A program made the translations under genes and the position numbers. A DNA stretch of 64,000 nt from CAVSIS01 sp963814875. Lineage in GTDB: Bacteria > Acidobacteriota > Thermoanaerobaculia > Thermoanaerobaculales > Sulfomarinibacteraceae. The stretch spans positions 310,001 to 374,000 of the forward strand of contig CAWFFJ010000022.1 of assembly GCA_963814875.1 (NCBI GenBank), read 5' to 3'. Below, piece by piece: positions 52,416-61,148 of this stretch (its first letter is position 1; every line of letters begins with the position of its first letter). The notes beneath the pieces are model-generated. The model had not been told where the DNA came from. It was given only the letters and a program-made list of their open reading frames with translations, and made no database searches.

Positions 52416-52635
52416 CCACCTCCACGACGTCGAGGTCATCGAGCCCAAGGTCTGCCATGGCCGCGTCGGCGTTGACCTGATCGACCTGCAGATCGGCCTG
52501 GTCGGCCACCGCTCGGCGCACGAGGTCCAGGGTGGACGGCGCAGTCTCAGCCGCCTGCGCGGCGAGGCCGAGCCCGACGGACAGCGCAGCGGCGCACACG
52601 ACGATGCAGAGCGACATCCCCGATACCCTGATCAT
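52258..52635 (-). CDS. Exported acyl-carrier-protein-like protein, C-terminus probably lost
   Basis: About 125 residues as read. ATG 52635 follows GGGAGGAACG and begins a signal peptide (MIRVSGMSLCIVVCAAALSV then GLGLAAQAA). The rest has the ACP four-helix pattern: VRRAVADQADLQVDQVNADA, then GLDDLDVVEVVMALEDELGI. The phosphopantetheine Ser is replaced by Asp67 (DDLD instead of DSLD), so it cannot be modified at that place. After EISEPAG the translation becomes Arg-rich antisense of the kinase gene, so helix IV and the native stop are missing. Confidence 0.65.
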   Translation of the reverse strand: MIRVSGMSLCIVVCAAALSVGLGLAAQAAETAPSTLDLVRRAVADQADLQVDQVNADAAMADLGLDDLDVVEVVMALEDELGIEISEPAGQATGHRRSRRVRRQRGRPGVTTPGSGDSRWVGRRR

Positions 52636-52672
52636 GCGTTCCTCCCGCGGCACATCGCTCCGGCGACACACT

Positions 52673-53449
52673 TCAGACGTCGACCTCGATCACCACCGGC
52701 GCGTGGTCGGACGGCTGCAGCTCACCCTTCTTCTTGCGGAACTCGCGGTCGGTCTCGGCGGACTGGACGCGAGCCATCAGCGACCGGCTGGCGAGCAGCA
52801 GGTCAATGCGGAGGCCGTGGTTGCGGTGGAACGCACCCGCGCGGTAGTCCCACCACGAGAACGACCGCCCATCCGGGCACAGCTCCCGGTAGACGTCCGC
52901 CAGCCCCCAGCCGAGCAGGCGGGCGATCCGCTCGCGCTCCTCGTCGGTGTGGAAGATGCTGCCGTGGAGCTCGCCCTCGTTCCAGGTGTCGTGGGGACCG
53001 GGACAGACGTTGAAGTCTCCGCAAAGAACCATCGGGCGGCTCGGGTCGTGATGGCGCTCGAGGTGGGCGGCCAACGCGTCGAACCACGCGAGCTTGCGCG
53101 CGAAGTCCTCGTGGCCGACGTGCTTGCCGTTGGGACAGTAGACCGTCGTGAGCTCAATCCCGGCAACCCTGGCGGTGATCAGGCGGGCGCCGAGCTCTTC
53201 CTGCCCGGGCAGGCCGGCACGGATCAGCTCAGGGGTTTCCCGGGCCAGCACGGCAACCCCGTTCCATGCCTTCTGGCCCAGCAGGACCGCGCGGTAACCC
53301 TCCGCCGCGAGCTCGGCGTGGGGAAACTGCTCGTCGGTGAGCTTGAGCTCCTGCAGGCCGACTACATCCGGCCTACGATCACCGAGCCAGGCGAGCAGAA
53401 AGTCGAGCCGCGCCCGCAGCCCGTTGACGTTCCAGGTCGCGATCTTCAT
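52673..53449 (-). CDS. xthA: Exodeoxyribonuclease III
   Basis: 258 residues, EEP fold. MKIATWNVNGLRARL, VVGLQELKLTDEQFP (Glu), YCPNGKHVGHEDF, LCGDFNVCP (Asp/Asn), and GLRIDLLLAS with PSDHAPVVIEVD (catalytic His) are all present. It is an AP endonuclease and 3'-exonuclease in base excision repair. The start at ATG 53449 is the conserved family start. Confidence 0.95.
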   Translation of the reverse strand: MKIATWNVNGLRARLDFLLAWLGDRRPDVVGLQELKLTDEQFPHAELAAEGYRAVLLGQKAWNGVAVLARETPELIRAGLPGQEELGARLITARVAGIELTTVYCPNGKHVGHEDFARKLAWFDALAAHLERHHDPSRPMVLCGDFNVCPGPHDTWNEGELHGSIFHTDEERERIARLLGWGLADVYRELCPDGRSFSWWDYRAGAFHRNHGLRIDLLLASRSLMARVQSAETDREFRKKKGELQPSDHAPVVIEVDV

Positions 53450-53496
53450 GACCTGAGTCTACAACCGGTTGGTGCCCGGGACCGAGATCGGCGCTG

Positions 53497-54903
53497 TCAG
53501 CCCGGCAGGTGGAGCCGCACCGCCAGGCCGCCGTCCGCGCGGTTGGCGAGCTCGACGCGGCCGCCATGGGCCTCGACGATCTCGCGGCATAGAGCGAGCC
53601 CGAGCCCGGTGCCGCCCTTCTTGGACGAGTAGAACGGCAGCAGCGCGCGCGCCAGGGTGTCCTCGTCCATCCCGGGACCACGGTCGGCGACCTCGATCAC
53701 CACGCCGCCGTCGCCGGCATCGGCCGCCGTCACGACGATCGCCTCCATCGGGCTGCCGGCCTCGCGCGCATTGCCGAGCAGGTTGAGCAGCACGGTCTGC
53801 ATCTGCGAGGGATCGAGCTGGACGGATCGCCGCGGCAGTGGGCCGGCGAGAGTGAACGGCTCGAGCTCCGCGAGCCGGGCGAGGAAGGGCTCCATGGTGA
53901 CCGCCTCCAGACGCGGCGCCGGCAGCCGAGCGAAGCGGGCATAGCCCTCGATGAAGCGGCGCAGCCGTGACACGCTCTCGTCGAGCGTCGCGAGCACATC
54001 GTCGAGCCGGTGGGCCTGCTCTGGACGCGCCCGAACCTGCCGCGCCGAGTGCAACAGCGAGCTGATCGGCGCCAGGCCGTTGTTGAGCTCGTGGCTGACG
54101 ACCCGGATCAGCCGCTTCCAGACCTGGACCTCCCGTCGACGCAGCTCGGGCGTGACCCGCCGGACGGTCACCAGGACGTGTCGCGCCGCGTTGAGCTCAA
54201 AGACCCGACGCAGGACGTGGTAGACCTCCTCGTCGTCGCCCTCCGGCAGCGACACCAGGGTCGACGAGCCTTCGGCGACGGCAGCCGCGAGGCGGTCGGG
54301 AAGCGCCGCACAGACCTCGTCGAGGCGCCGCCCCTCCAGCCTCTCCCCTCCGCCGAGCACGTGGCGCGCACTGCGGCTGGCGAAGATCACCCGCCCCATG
54401 GCATTGACCAACACCACCGCGGCCTGGGAGCTCTCCACCATCGCCTCGAAGACCAGCTCGCGCTGGCGCAGCCGGGCCCGCTCGCGGCGCAGGATGTCGC
54501 CGGCACGGTTGTAGACATCGACCAGCTCACCGAGCTCGTCGCGACGGTCGACCACCAGCCGCAGGGAGAAGTCGCCCGAGCGGAACCCGCGGACGCCGTC
54601 CTGAAGAGCCCGCAGCAGGCGGACGGGCCGTCGGGTCAGGCGATCCGCGACCACGACCGCGGCCGGTACCGCGACCACGAGCACGATCAGCGCCGTCCCG
54701 AGGGGTCCGGCGCCGGCGGCCACCGCCGCTGCCGCGGCTGCGGCGGCGAGCCCCGCGACGACAGCCGTCGCTGCCGCGACGCGCCCTGCGAGGCTGAACC
54801 GCAGGTGACGCCCGGGGGCGGCGTCCGCGCCCTCGATTGGGGAAGGCTCGGCGAGCACGTCCCCGGCCTCCCGAGGCGCCGGTTCCACGGGCGCCTCCGT
54901 CAC
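53497..54903 (-). CDS. Sensor histidine kinase (NtrY-like)
   Basis: 468 residues. Two close membrane helices (VAAATAVVAGLAAAAAAAAV, GTALIVLVVAVPAAVVVAD) lead to a HAMP domain, a PAS domain (FEAMVESSQAAVVLVNAMGR) and the kinase core. The phospho-His lies in RVVSHELNNGLAPISSLLHS; N, G1 and G2 boxes are LLNLLGNAREAG, DRGPGMDE and GGTGLGLALCREIVEAHGG. Its GTG overlaps the regulator stop (GTGA), so they form a pair. There is almost no periplasmic sensor loop, suggesting it senses within the membrane or cytosol, for example envelope stress. Confidence 0.92.
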   Translation of the reverse strand: MTEAPVEPAPREAGDVLAEPSPIEGADAAPGRHLRFSLAGRVAAATAVVAGLAAAAAAAAVAAGAGPLGTALIVLVVAVPAAVVVADRLTRRPVRLLRALQDGVRGFRSGDFSLRLVVDRRDELGELVDVYNRAGDILRRERARLRQRELVFEAMVESSQAAVVLVNAMGRVIFASRSARHVLGGGERLEGRRLDEVCAALPDRLAAAVAEGSSTLVSLPEGDDEEVYHVLRRVFELNAARHVLVTVRRVTPELRRREVQVWKRLIRVVSHELNNGLAPISSLLHSARQVRARPEQAHRLDDVLATLDESVSRLRRFIEGYARFARLPAPRLEAVTMEPFLARLAELEPFTLAGPLPRRSVQLDPSQMQTVLLNLLGNAREAGSPMEAIVVTAADAGDGGVVIEVADRGPGMDEDTLARALLPFYSSKKGGTGLGLALCREIVEAHGGRVELANRADGGLAVRLHLPG

Positions 54904-56261
54904 CGCTTGGGCCGTCGCTCGAGCTCCAGCCCGAGCCTGACCATGCGCCGGTAGAGGGCCTGGCGGCTGATCCCGAGCTCCTCTGCGGCGCGGGCGACGA
55001 CCCCGCCGGCACGCTCGAGAACCGCGACGAGTCGATCGCGCTCGCCCAGCTCGTCGCCCTCGGGCGGGATCAACGCGGCGCGCAGCTCGACCGTTCCGAG
55101 GCCGAGGTCGACCGGATCGATGACGCTGCCGACAGCGACCAGGATCGCACGCTGGATGCGGTTGCGCAGCTCCCGGACGTTGCCCGGCCAGTCGTAGGCG
55201 AGCAGCGCCCTGCGGCCGGCCTCGGACAGCCGCCTGACGCTCCCGGCAGCTGCGGGCGCGAGCTCGGCCAGGAAGAGCTCGGCGAGCGGGAGGATGTCCT
55301 CGCTCCGTTGGGCGAGCGCCGGTACACGCAGCTCGATCACGTTCAGGCGGAACAGCAGGTCCTCACGAAACCTGCCCTCCGCGATCGCCCGTTCGAGGTC
55401 CGCGTTGGTGGCGGCGAGGACCCGAACATCCACTCGCTGGGTGCGCGAGCTACCGAGACGCTCGAACTCCCCCGTCTGCAGCACACGCAGCAGCTTGGTC
55501 TGCCCGGTCAGGGAGAGCGTGCCGATCTCGTCGAGCAGCAGGGAACCGCCGTCGGCGGTCTCGAAGCGGCCGACGCGGCGGGTCTCGGAGCCCGTGTAGG
55601 CGCCGGGCTCGGCGCCGAACAGCTCCGCCTCGAGCAGGGTGTCGGGAAGCGCGCCGGCGTTCACCTTGACGAACGGCCGCTCGCACCGGCGGCTGGCGGC
55701 GTGGACCAGGTCGGCGACCCGCTCCTTGCCGGTGCCGTTGGGTCCGGTGATCAGCACCGGCACGTCGGCCCGGGCCACCTTGAGGGCGAGCTCGACGACC
55801 GCGCGCATGGCCGGGCTGACGCACACCACCCCGCAGCGCTCGATCTGGCCGGCCTGGTCGAGGCGTTCGTCGTCCCCGCGCCCAGCACGCCGCGCCAACG
55901 CCCGCCGCACGCCGGCAACCAGGCGATCATCGTCCCAGGGTTTCTCCAGGTAGTCGGCGGCGCCCTCCTGGATCAGGCGCACCGCGGTTTCCAACGACGC
56001 CCAGGCGGTCACCAGCAGGACCGGCATGTCCGGGTCGCGGCGCCGGATCTCTCGGAACAGCTCGACGCCCTCCCGGCCCGAGGTCTCTCCGGGAGAGAAG
56101 TTCATGTCCTGGATCACGGCCTCGACCGCGCCGCGTTCGACCAGCGCCAGTGCCGCGGCGGGACCCGGCGCAGTCACGCAGGATATGCCCTCCAGATCGA
56201 GCGCCAGAGCGAGCGCACGCGCGACCGTGTTCTGGTCCTCGACGATCAGGACGGTCCCCAC
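54900..56261 (-). CDS. Sigma-54-dependent response regulator, NtrC family
   Basis: 453 residues. Receiver domain with phospho-Asp52 (VIQDMNFS); AAA+ domain with Walker A GPNGTGKE (173-180), GAYTGS at 220-225 in place of the sigma-54-contact GAFTGA, Walker B LLLDEIG, and a Fis-type HTH at the C-terminus (AAEELGISRQALYRRMVRLG). It activates sigma-54 promoters; the obvious target is the exporter operon on the same strand, whose promoter region carries two dyads. GTG 56261 starts MGTVLIVEDQ. Confidence 0.93.
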   Translation of the reverse strand: MGTVLIVEDQNTVARALALALDLEGISCVTAPGPAAALALVERGAVEAVIQDMNFSPGETSGREGVELFREIRRRDPDMPVLLVTAWASLETAVRLIQEGAADYLEKPWDDDRLVAGVRRALARRAGRGDDERLDQAGQIERCGVVCVSPAMRAVVELALKVARADVPVLITGPNGTGKERVADLVHAASRRCERPFVKVNAGALPDTLLEAELFGAEPGAYTGSETRRVGRFETADGGSLLLDEIGTLSLTGQTKLLRVLQTGEFERLGSSRTQRVDVRVLAATNADLERAIAEGRFREDLLFRLNVIELRVPALAQRSEDILPLAELFLAELAPAAAGSVRRLSEAGRRALLAYDWPGNVRELRNRIQRAILVAVGSVIDPVDLGLGTVELRAALIPPEGDELGERDRLVAVLERAGGVVARAAEELGISRQALYRRMVRLGLELERRPKR

Positions 56262-56345
56262 CCGGTCAGCTCCTCGGTTCGTTCATGTGCGTCCCGGCGT
56301 CCAGTCTCGCACGTTCCGCGACCCCGTCATCACGATCGACCCAAC

Positions 56346-56358
56346 GGTCACGGTGACC
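56346..56358. promoter_or_regulatory. Perfect palindrome upstream of the regulator gene
   Basis: GGTCACGGTGACC, a 13-base perfect dyad in the 116-base gap between the exporter operon and the regulator gene. It differs from the CGGAC dyads upstream of the exporter. A binding protein is not known. Confidence 0.4.
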
Positions 56359-56377
56359 TCACCCGGACACGGTCTGC

Positions 56378-57589
56378 TTATACCGTACGGGTCGCCAAGG
56401 CAGGTGCGATACGACTCGCGCGCCGGGCCGGGGCAAGCGTCGCCACTAGGCCGAGCAGCCACAGGCCCACGACCGCGGCGAGCACCAACCTCCCGTCGAG
56501 CGCCGTGCCGCCGATCGTATTGACCAATGCGATGTTGAGTCCGTAGGCGACCGGCAGCCCGAGCACGACTCCCATGCCGGTGACCAGGCTCGACTCGACC
56601 AGGAAGTGGCGCAGCACGGCACCCCTGGTCGCGCCGATCGCGCGCCGGGTGCCGATCTGCTTGGTGCGCTGCGCGACCGAGAACGAGGCCATGCCGAAGA
56701 TGCCGAGCGTGGTGACGAACAGCAGCAGCCAGACGATCACCCACAGGATGCGGGCCAGAATGATGTTCTGTGAAATCCCGCCCGCCTTGACATCGAGCAG
56801 GCTCGTCACCGCCACGCTGCGGTCGGGGTAGACCGAGAGGAGCGCCTCGTCAGCCTTCGCGAACACGCCGTCGTAGGCGTCCGGCTGCGTCCGGACCAGG
56901 TACAGCATGTAGTCCGGGTCCGCTGGCTTCGACGGGTAGAAGGTGATCCGGCTCTCCATCGGGCCGCCGCCGTAGGGCGTGAACATGTGACCGACGATGC
57001 CGACGATCGTGCCCGGGGACTCGGGGTCGCCGGTATCGACGAGCTGGCCGAGGGCGTTGCCGTCGGGAAAGAGCGCGTCGGCGAGGTCCCGCGTCACGAC
57101 CACGTTGGCGGGACGCGGGTCCGGGCCGGTCGGCAGGTCGGCGTCGGTGAAACCGCGCCCGGCGACGATCTCGAGACCGAGGGTGTCGAACACGTGGGGA
57201 TCGGCGCCGTAGACCGGCGATCGAACCCACTTGGAGTCGTCCGCCCCCATCGGCCGGAGCTGGAACGAGCTCCCGCCTCCCTGCAGAGGCTCCGTGCTGA
57301 TGATGGTCGCGTCACGCACGCCCGGCAGCGCGCGCAGGGCCGCCAGGTCGCGGTCCACGACCTGGATCCGGGCCTCGTACTCGGCAAGGTCGCGGGTCCA
57401 CGGCCGCACGGTCACCGCGATCAGGTGCGCCTCGTCGATGCCGGTCGGGCGGGTGATGCGAGCCCGCTGCGAGGAGATCATGGTCAGGCAGTTGAGCACG
57501 ATGGCCAGAGTCACCGCGACCTCAACCACGAGCACGGCGACACGCATCCGGTTCTGGAGCATGGCACGCAGAATCGGTCCGACCTCCAT
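56378..57589 (-). CDS. ABC exporter permease, FtsX/MacB-like (second)
   Basis: 403 residues. ATG 57589 has GGGAGGGCG upstream and starts MEVGPILRAMLQNRMRVAVL. One N-terminal helix, a periplasmic MacB-PCD-like domain (about 45-270), then three C-terminal helices with the FtsX motif (SVAQRTKQIGTRRAIGATRG). It lies 11 bases after the first permease, so the pair probably forms a heterodimer. Confidence 0.9.
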   Translation of the reverse strand: MEVGPILRAMLQNRMRVAVLVVEVAVTLAIVLNCLTMISSQRARITRPTGIDEAHLIAVTVRPWTRDLAEYEARIQVVDRDLAALRALPGVRDATIISTEPLQGGGSSFQLRPMGADDSKWVRSPVYGADPHVFDTLGLEIVAGRGFTDADLPTGPDPRPANVVVTRDLADALFPDGNALGQLVDTGDPESPGTIVGIVGHMFTPYGGGPMESRITFYPSKPADPDYMLYLVRTQPDAYDGVFAKADEALLSVYPDRSVAVTSLLDVKAGGISQNIILARILWVIVWLLLFVTTLGIFGMASFSVAQRTKQIGTRRAIGATRGAVLRHFLVESSLVTGMGVVLGLPVAYGLNIALVNTIGGTALDGRLVLAAVVGLWLLGLVATLAPARRASRIAPALATRTV

Positions 57590-57600
57590 GGCGCCCTCCC

Positions 57601-58935
57601 CTACTGGACCTTGAGCTGCATGGCGGGCGGCACCCGGCATGCCCGCCACGCCGGGTAGAGCCCCGCCACGACCCCGGCCGTGAGCGCCAGGACCACCGCG
57701 ACGAAGAGCGTGAAGCCGTCGAGCCGGAACAGCTCGCGGAAGTTGCCGGCGAGCGGCATCATCCGGTTGAGCCCGACCATCGCAAGCCCGGTCAGGACGA
57801 CGCCGACGGCCCCGCCGAGCAGCCCGACCACCTCGCACTCGAGGAGCCGCTGCACGAACACCTGCCTTCGGGACGCACCGAGGGCGCGGTGGACGCCGAC
57901 CCGGCCGGACGCCGCGAGGAACTTCCCGAGTAACAGACCCATCAGGTTGAGCGAGCAGACCACCAGGAACAGCATCGCGATCACGACCACGCCGACCAGC
58001 TCGTCCGGCACCACGTCACGGACCGACATCCACTCCATCAGCGACGTGACCCGGTTGTTGATCGGCCGCGGGAAGCGGCCCAGTGCCTTCTGCTCACGGG
58101 TGTAGGCATCGACGAAGCTGCGGTAGGCCGCGACCCGGTCCGGCGCCAGCTCGACCCAGTACTGGATCCAGGTCGTCTCCGACTGGGTGAAGAAGGCGTC
58201 GGGGTCTCCGCCACGGCCCGCCGTGCCCCAGCCGTCGCTGGAGCCGACGCGCGCCAGGCCGAGCTCGGGCTCGCGGATGAGGTCGAAGGGAACGTGGAAC
58301 TCGCGCGTCTTTCCGAACGGGTTGTTGATGACGTCGTAGAAGCGCGGAGTCGGCTCCCACTGTGCGAACACGCCGACGACCGTGTACTCGTGCTCGCCGA
58401 GCCGGACCTTCCGTCCCACCGAGTCTGCGCCGCCGAACAGCTTCTGGTTCGCCTCCCGGCTGAGCACCACGACCCGGTCGCGACCTTGGTCAGACGTCCG
58501 ACTCCAGCCGGACCCGAACTGAAACGGTGCGTCGAACATCGGGAAGAAGTCGGCGTGGCAGAGCTGGACCCGGGTCTGGTAGGGCCGGGCGCCGGGCGCG
58601 TCCGGGAAGACAAAGACCGACGCGGTCGCAACCCCGGTCCGGTGGACCGGGATGTCGCTCGGCAACAGGCCTTCCATGTCCCGGTAGGTGATGTGCTTCG
58701 GCGGGTCGCCGGGGCGGATGTCGAAGAACTCGCTCGAGGGATCCCAGCTGTCCATGCGCACGTTGAACAGGCCCTCGCTCTTGTCCGGGATGGGGTTGCG
58801 GGCGAATACGTGGTGGACCGAGAGCAGCGTGGTCGGGACGGCGATCCCGAGGCCGATCGCGATCACCGTGAGGAGCGCGATGCCGGGAGTCGAACGGATG
58901 CTGCGCGCGGCGAGCCACAGCGAGTAGCCGATCAT
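57601..58935 (-). CDS. ABC exporter permease, FtsX/MacB-like (first)
   Basis: 444 residues, starting MIGYSLWLAARSIRSTPGIA, with the same four-helix plan: N-terminal helix, large periplasmic domain (VVVLSREANQKLFGGADSVG), and C-terminal FtsX core (FLAASGRVGVHRALGASRRQ). It is 10 bases after the ATPase gene. With the adaptor and ATPase it makes a MacAB-type exporter. Confidence 0.9.
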   Translation of the reverse strand: MIGYSLWLAARSIRSTPGIALLTVIAIGLGIAVPTTLLSVHHVFARNPIPDKSEGLFNVRMDSWDPSSEFFDIRPGDPPKHITYRDMEGLLPSDIPVHRTGVATASVFVFPDAPGARPYQTRVQLCHADFFPMFDAPFQFGSGWSRTSDQGRDRVVVLSREANQKLFGGADSVGRKVRLGEHEYTVVGVFAQWEPTPRFYDVINNPFGKTREFHVPFDLIREPELGLARVGSSDGWGTAGRGGDPDAFFTQSETTWIQYWVELAPDRVAAYRSFVDAYTREQKALGRFPRPINNRVTSLMEWMSVRDVVPDELVGVVVIAMLFLVVCSLNLMGLLLGKFLAASGRVGVHRALGASRRQVFVQRLLECEVVGLLGGAVGVVLTGLAMVGLNRMMPLAGNFRELFRLDGFTLFVAVVLALTAGVVAGLYPAWRACRVPPAMQLKVQ

Positions 58936-58945
58936 GTCGTCCTCC

Positions 58946-59674
58946 TCAACCGGCGCGGCCGGCGGCGACCTCGGTCGCCGAGCCGGTGAGGCTGTGCAAT
59001 CCCTCCTCGCGCATGTCGATCAGGTGGCCGTCGAGGATGTGCACCTGGCGTTGGGCTCGAGCCGCGCAGTCGGGATTATGGGTCACCATGAGGATCGTCG
59101 TCCCGGCCTGGTTGACCTTCTCGAGCAGGTCCATGATGTCGTGCGCCATCGCCGAGTCCAGGTTGCCGGTCGGCTCGTCGGCCAGAATCAGGCGGGGATC
59201 TCCGGCGAGGGCGCGGGCGATGGCGACCCGCTGCTGCTGACCGCCCGAGAGCTGCGACGGCAGGTGACGAGCCCGCCCCCCCAGCCCGATCAGGTCGAGG
59301 GCGGCCTCGATCCGGAGCCGACGCTCCCGTGCCGACATGCCGCGATAGCGCAGCGGCACGTCGACGTTGTCGAACACGTTGAGGTCCGGGATCAGGTTGA
59401 AGCTCTGGAAGATGAACCCGATCTTCCGGTTTCGGACCCGCGACGCGGCGGCATCGCCGAGGCGCGAGACGTCGCCGCCGTCGAGGTGGTAGCTGCCGCT
59501 GTCGAACCCGTCGAGCAGGCCGACGACATTGAGAAACGTCGTCTTCCCGGACCCCGACGGCCCGCTCACCGAGACGAACTCACCCTCGTCGACCTCCAGG
59601 GAGATCCCGTTGAGCGCGGTCGTCTCCACGAGGTCGGTGCGGTAGACCTTGGTCAGGTTCTTCAGTGACAGCAT
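58946..59674 (-). CDS. ABC transporter ATP-binding protein, MacB/LolD type
   Basis: 242 residues. Walker A GPSGSGKTT, Q-loop FIFQSFNLIPDL, signature LSGGQQQRVAIARAL, Walker B LILADEPTGNLDS and switch His in MVTHNPD. The NLIPDLNVFDNVDVPLRYRG region is typical of the MacB/LolD/FtsE subgroup, which powers mechanotransmission-type exporters. It starts 21 bases after the adaptor stop. Confidence 0.95.
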   Translation of the reverse strand: MLSLKNLTKVYRTDLVETTALNGISLEVDEGEFVSVSGPSGSGKTTFLNVVGLLDGFDSGSYHLDGGDVSRLGDAAASRVRNRKIGFIFQSFNLIPDLNVFDNVDVPLRYRGMSARERRLRIEAALDLIGLGGRARHLPSQLSGGQQQRVAIARALAGDPRLILADEPTGNLDSAMAHDIMDLLEKVNQAGTTILMVTHNPDCAARAQRQVHILDGHLIDMREEGLHSLTGSATEVAAGRAG

Positions 59675-59695
59675 CTCTCTCCCCTTCCAGCCGTC

Positions 59696-60970
59696 TCACT
59701 TCCGGATCAGGACAGTGTCGGCACCGGCGAACCCGCCGGTGTCGGACAGCACGATGCGCTCGCCCTCGGCGAGCCCGTCAACCACCTCCACCTCGGTCAC
59801 GCTCACCGCTCCGAGGCTCACGTTGCGGCGCCTGGCGAGGCCGTCGGCGACGACGTACACGGTACGTCCGCCCCCCGCCTCGAGGAACGGCCCGCGCGGC
59901 ACCTTGAGCACATCGTGGCGATGGTCGAGCACCAGGCGAATGGACACCCGCTGGCTCTGCCGCAGGTTGGGAGGGGTCTCGCCGACGAAGGCGACCCGAC
60001 CCTGGACCTGGCTCTCCTTGACCTCGGCGGCAATCCGGGTCAGCCGCCCCGGCCAGTCGCGCCCGTCCAGCGTCACTACGGCCTCGACACCCGCAGCGAC
60101 GTCGTCGGCAGAGCTCTCGGGGATCGAGACCTCGACCTCGAGGTCCGACAGATCGACCACCGTCAGCACCGGCTGACCGCGCACCACTGCATCGCGGTCC
60201 GCGACCGAAAGGCTCCCGACCTGACCGTCGAAGGGCGCGCGCAGGCTGAGCTCCGTGCGCTGGCGCTCGGCGTCCTCGAGCACAAGGCGCTGTCGGTCGA
60301 GCCGAAGGCGCGTGTCCTTGAGCTCGAACTCGAGCGCCTCGCGTTCGAGCTCAAGCGACTGGCGCGCCTGGTCGAGCTCGAGCGAGGCGATCTTGACCGC
60401 GTCGTGGGCCTGCTCGAGCTCGATCGCGTTCGCGAGGCCAAGATCCGAGAGTCGTTGGCTGCGATCCAGCGCCCGGTTGGCAGCCTCGAGCCTGACCTCG
60501 AGCAGGTCGGCGCGCTGACGGTTCTCCAGGTTCTGCTGGCGCACCGCCAGCTGCTTGCGCCCGAGGTCGGAGCGCAGCGCCTCGAAGGTCGCCTGCTCCT
60601 GCCGGACATGGCTGTCCAGCTCCGGGCTCTCGACGACGGCCAGCACATCGCCCGAGACCACCAGCTGGCCCTCACGGACCTTGAGCGAGACCAGGCCCTG
60701 GCGCGGACTGTAGAGGGTCGGGCTCGACGCCGCGACCACGCGCCCCTGGACGCCGATGTCGTGGATCAGGTCGCCGCGGACAACGGTGCCGAACCGCAGA
60801 CGATCGGCGCGGACCGAGGTCTGGGCGGCGGACCAACGCCGGACCGCGGGCCGAGCGAGCAGAACCAGGAAGACCACCGCGAGGAGGCCGGCGCCACCCC
60901 AGAGCATGACACGCACGGTCCTCGAGCGATGTCCCACCGGCCGGTCCATCGAGGAGGTGTCACGTATCAT
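59696..60970 (-). CDS. HlyD/MacA-type periplasmic adaptor
   Basis: 424 residues as read. One N-terminal helix (VMLWGGAGLLAVVFLVLLAR), lipoyl-like half (VVAASSPTLYSPRQGLVSLK), a long coiled-coil hairpin (about 120-270), then beta-barrel domains and GFAGADTVLIRK at the end. It bridges the FtsX permeases to an outer-membrane channel, not encoded here. The sigma-54 start point would lie only about 5 bases before ATG 60970, so ATG 60949 (MDRPVGHRSR) may be the real start. First gene of a four-gene exporter operon. Confidence 0.9.
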   Translation of the reverse strand: MIRDTSSMDRPVGHRSRTVRVMLWGGAGLLAVVFLVLLARPAVRRWSAAQTSVRADRLRFGTVVRGDLIHDIGVQGRVVAASSPTLYSPRQGLVSLKVREGQLVVSGDVLAVVESPELDSHVRQEQATFEALRSDLGRKQLAVRQQNLENRQRADLLEVRLEAANRALDRSQRLSDLGLANAIELEQAHDAVKIASLELDQARQSLELEREALEFELKDTRLRLDRQRLVLEDAERQRTELSLRAPFDGQVGSLSVADRDAVVRGQPVLTVVDLSDLEVEVSIPESSADDVAAGVEAVVTLDGRDWPGRLTRIAAEVKESQVQGRVAFVGETPPNLRQSQRVSIRLVLDHRHDVLKVPRGPFLEAGGGRTVYVVADGLARRRNVSLGAVSVTEVEVVDGLAEGERIVLSDTGGFAGADTVLIRK

Positions 60971-60982
60971 CGCTGTATGGGA

Positions 60983-61001
60983 GCAGCACGGTCCGTGCCA
61001 G
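60983..61001 (-). promoter_or_regulatory. Sigma-54 promoter of the exporter operon
   Basis: On the minus strand the sequence reads CTGGCACGGACCGTGCTGC. It matches YTGGCACGrNNNTTGCW with one mismatch (G for the first T of TTGC), and the invariant GG and GC are ten bases apart. It lies directly before the HlyD gene and upstream of an operon that includes an NtrC-type activator nearby. Confidence 0.8.
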
Positions 61002-61088
61002 CCCTGCGTCCCCGCGGCGACGGGTCTTCAAGTCTCTGACCGACATGAACATGTGGGACCGAATCGTAGCGACGATCTGAAGCGTCCC

Positions 61089-61124
61089 CGGACACCTGTC
61101 CGCCCTCGGCCGGACATTCGTCCG
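61089..61124. promoter_or_regulatory. Tandem 14-bp dyads, likely activator-binding sites
   Basis: Two dyads share CGGACA-N2-NGTCCG form: CGGACACCTGTCCG (61089-61102, perfect) and CGGACATTCGTCCG (61111-61124). Centres are 22 bp apart, two helical turns, and sit about 110-130 bp upstream of the sigma-54 site. This is the normal layout of upstream activator sites for an NtrC-type dimer pair. Confidence 0.75.
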
Positions 61125-61148
61125 CCCACGCGCTCAGTCGGTCCCGGA

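Noticed and set aside
54837..56546. 569-codon plus-strand open frame opposite the NtrC-type regulator
   Set aside because: Shadow of a well-supported regulator gene.
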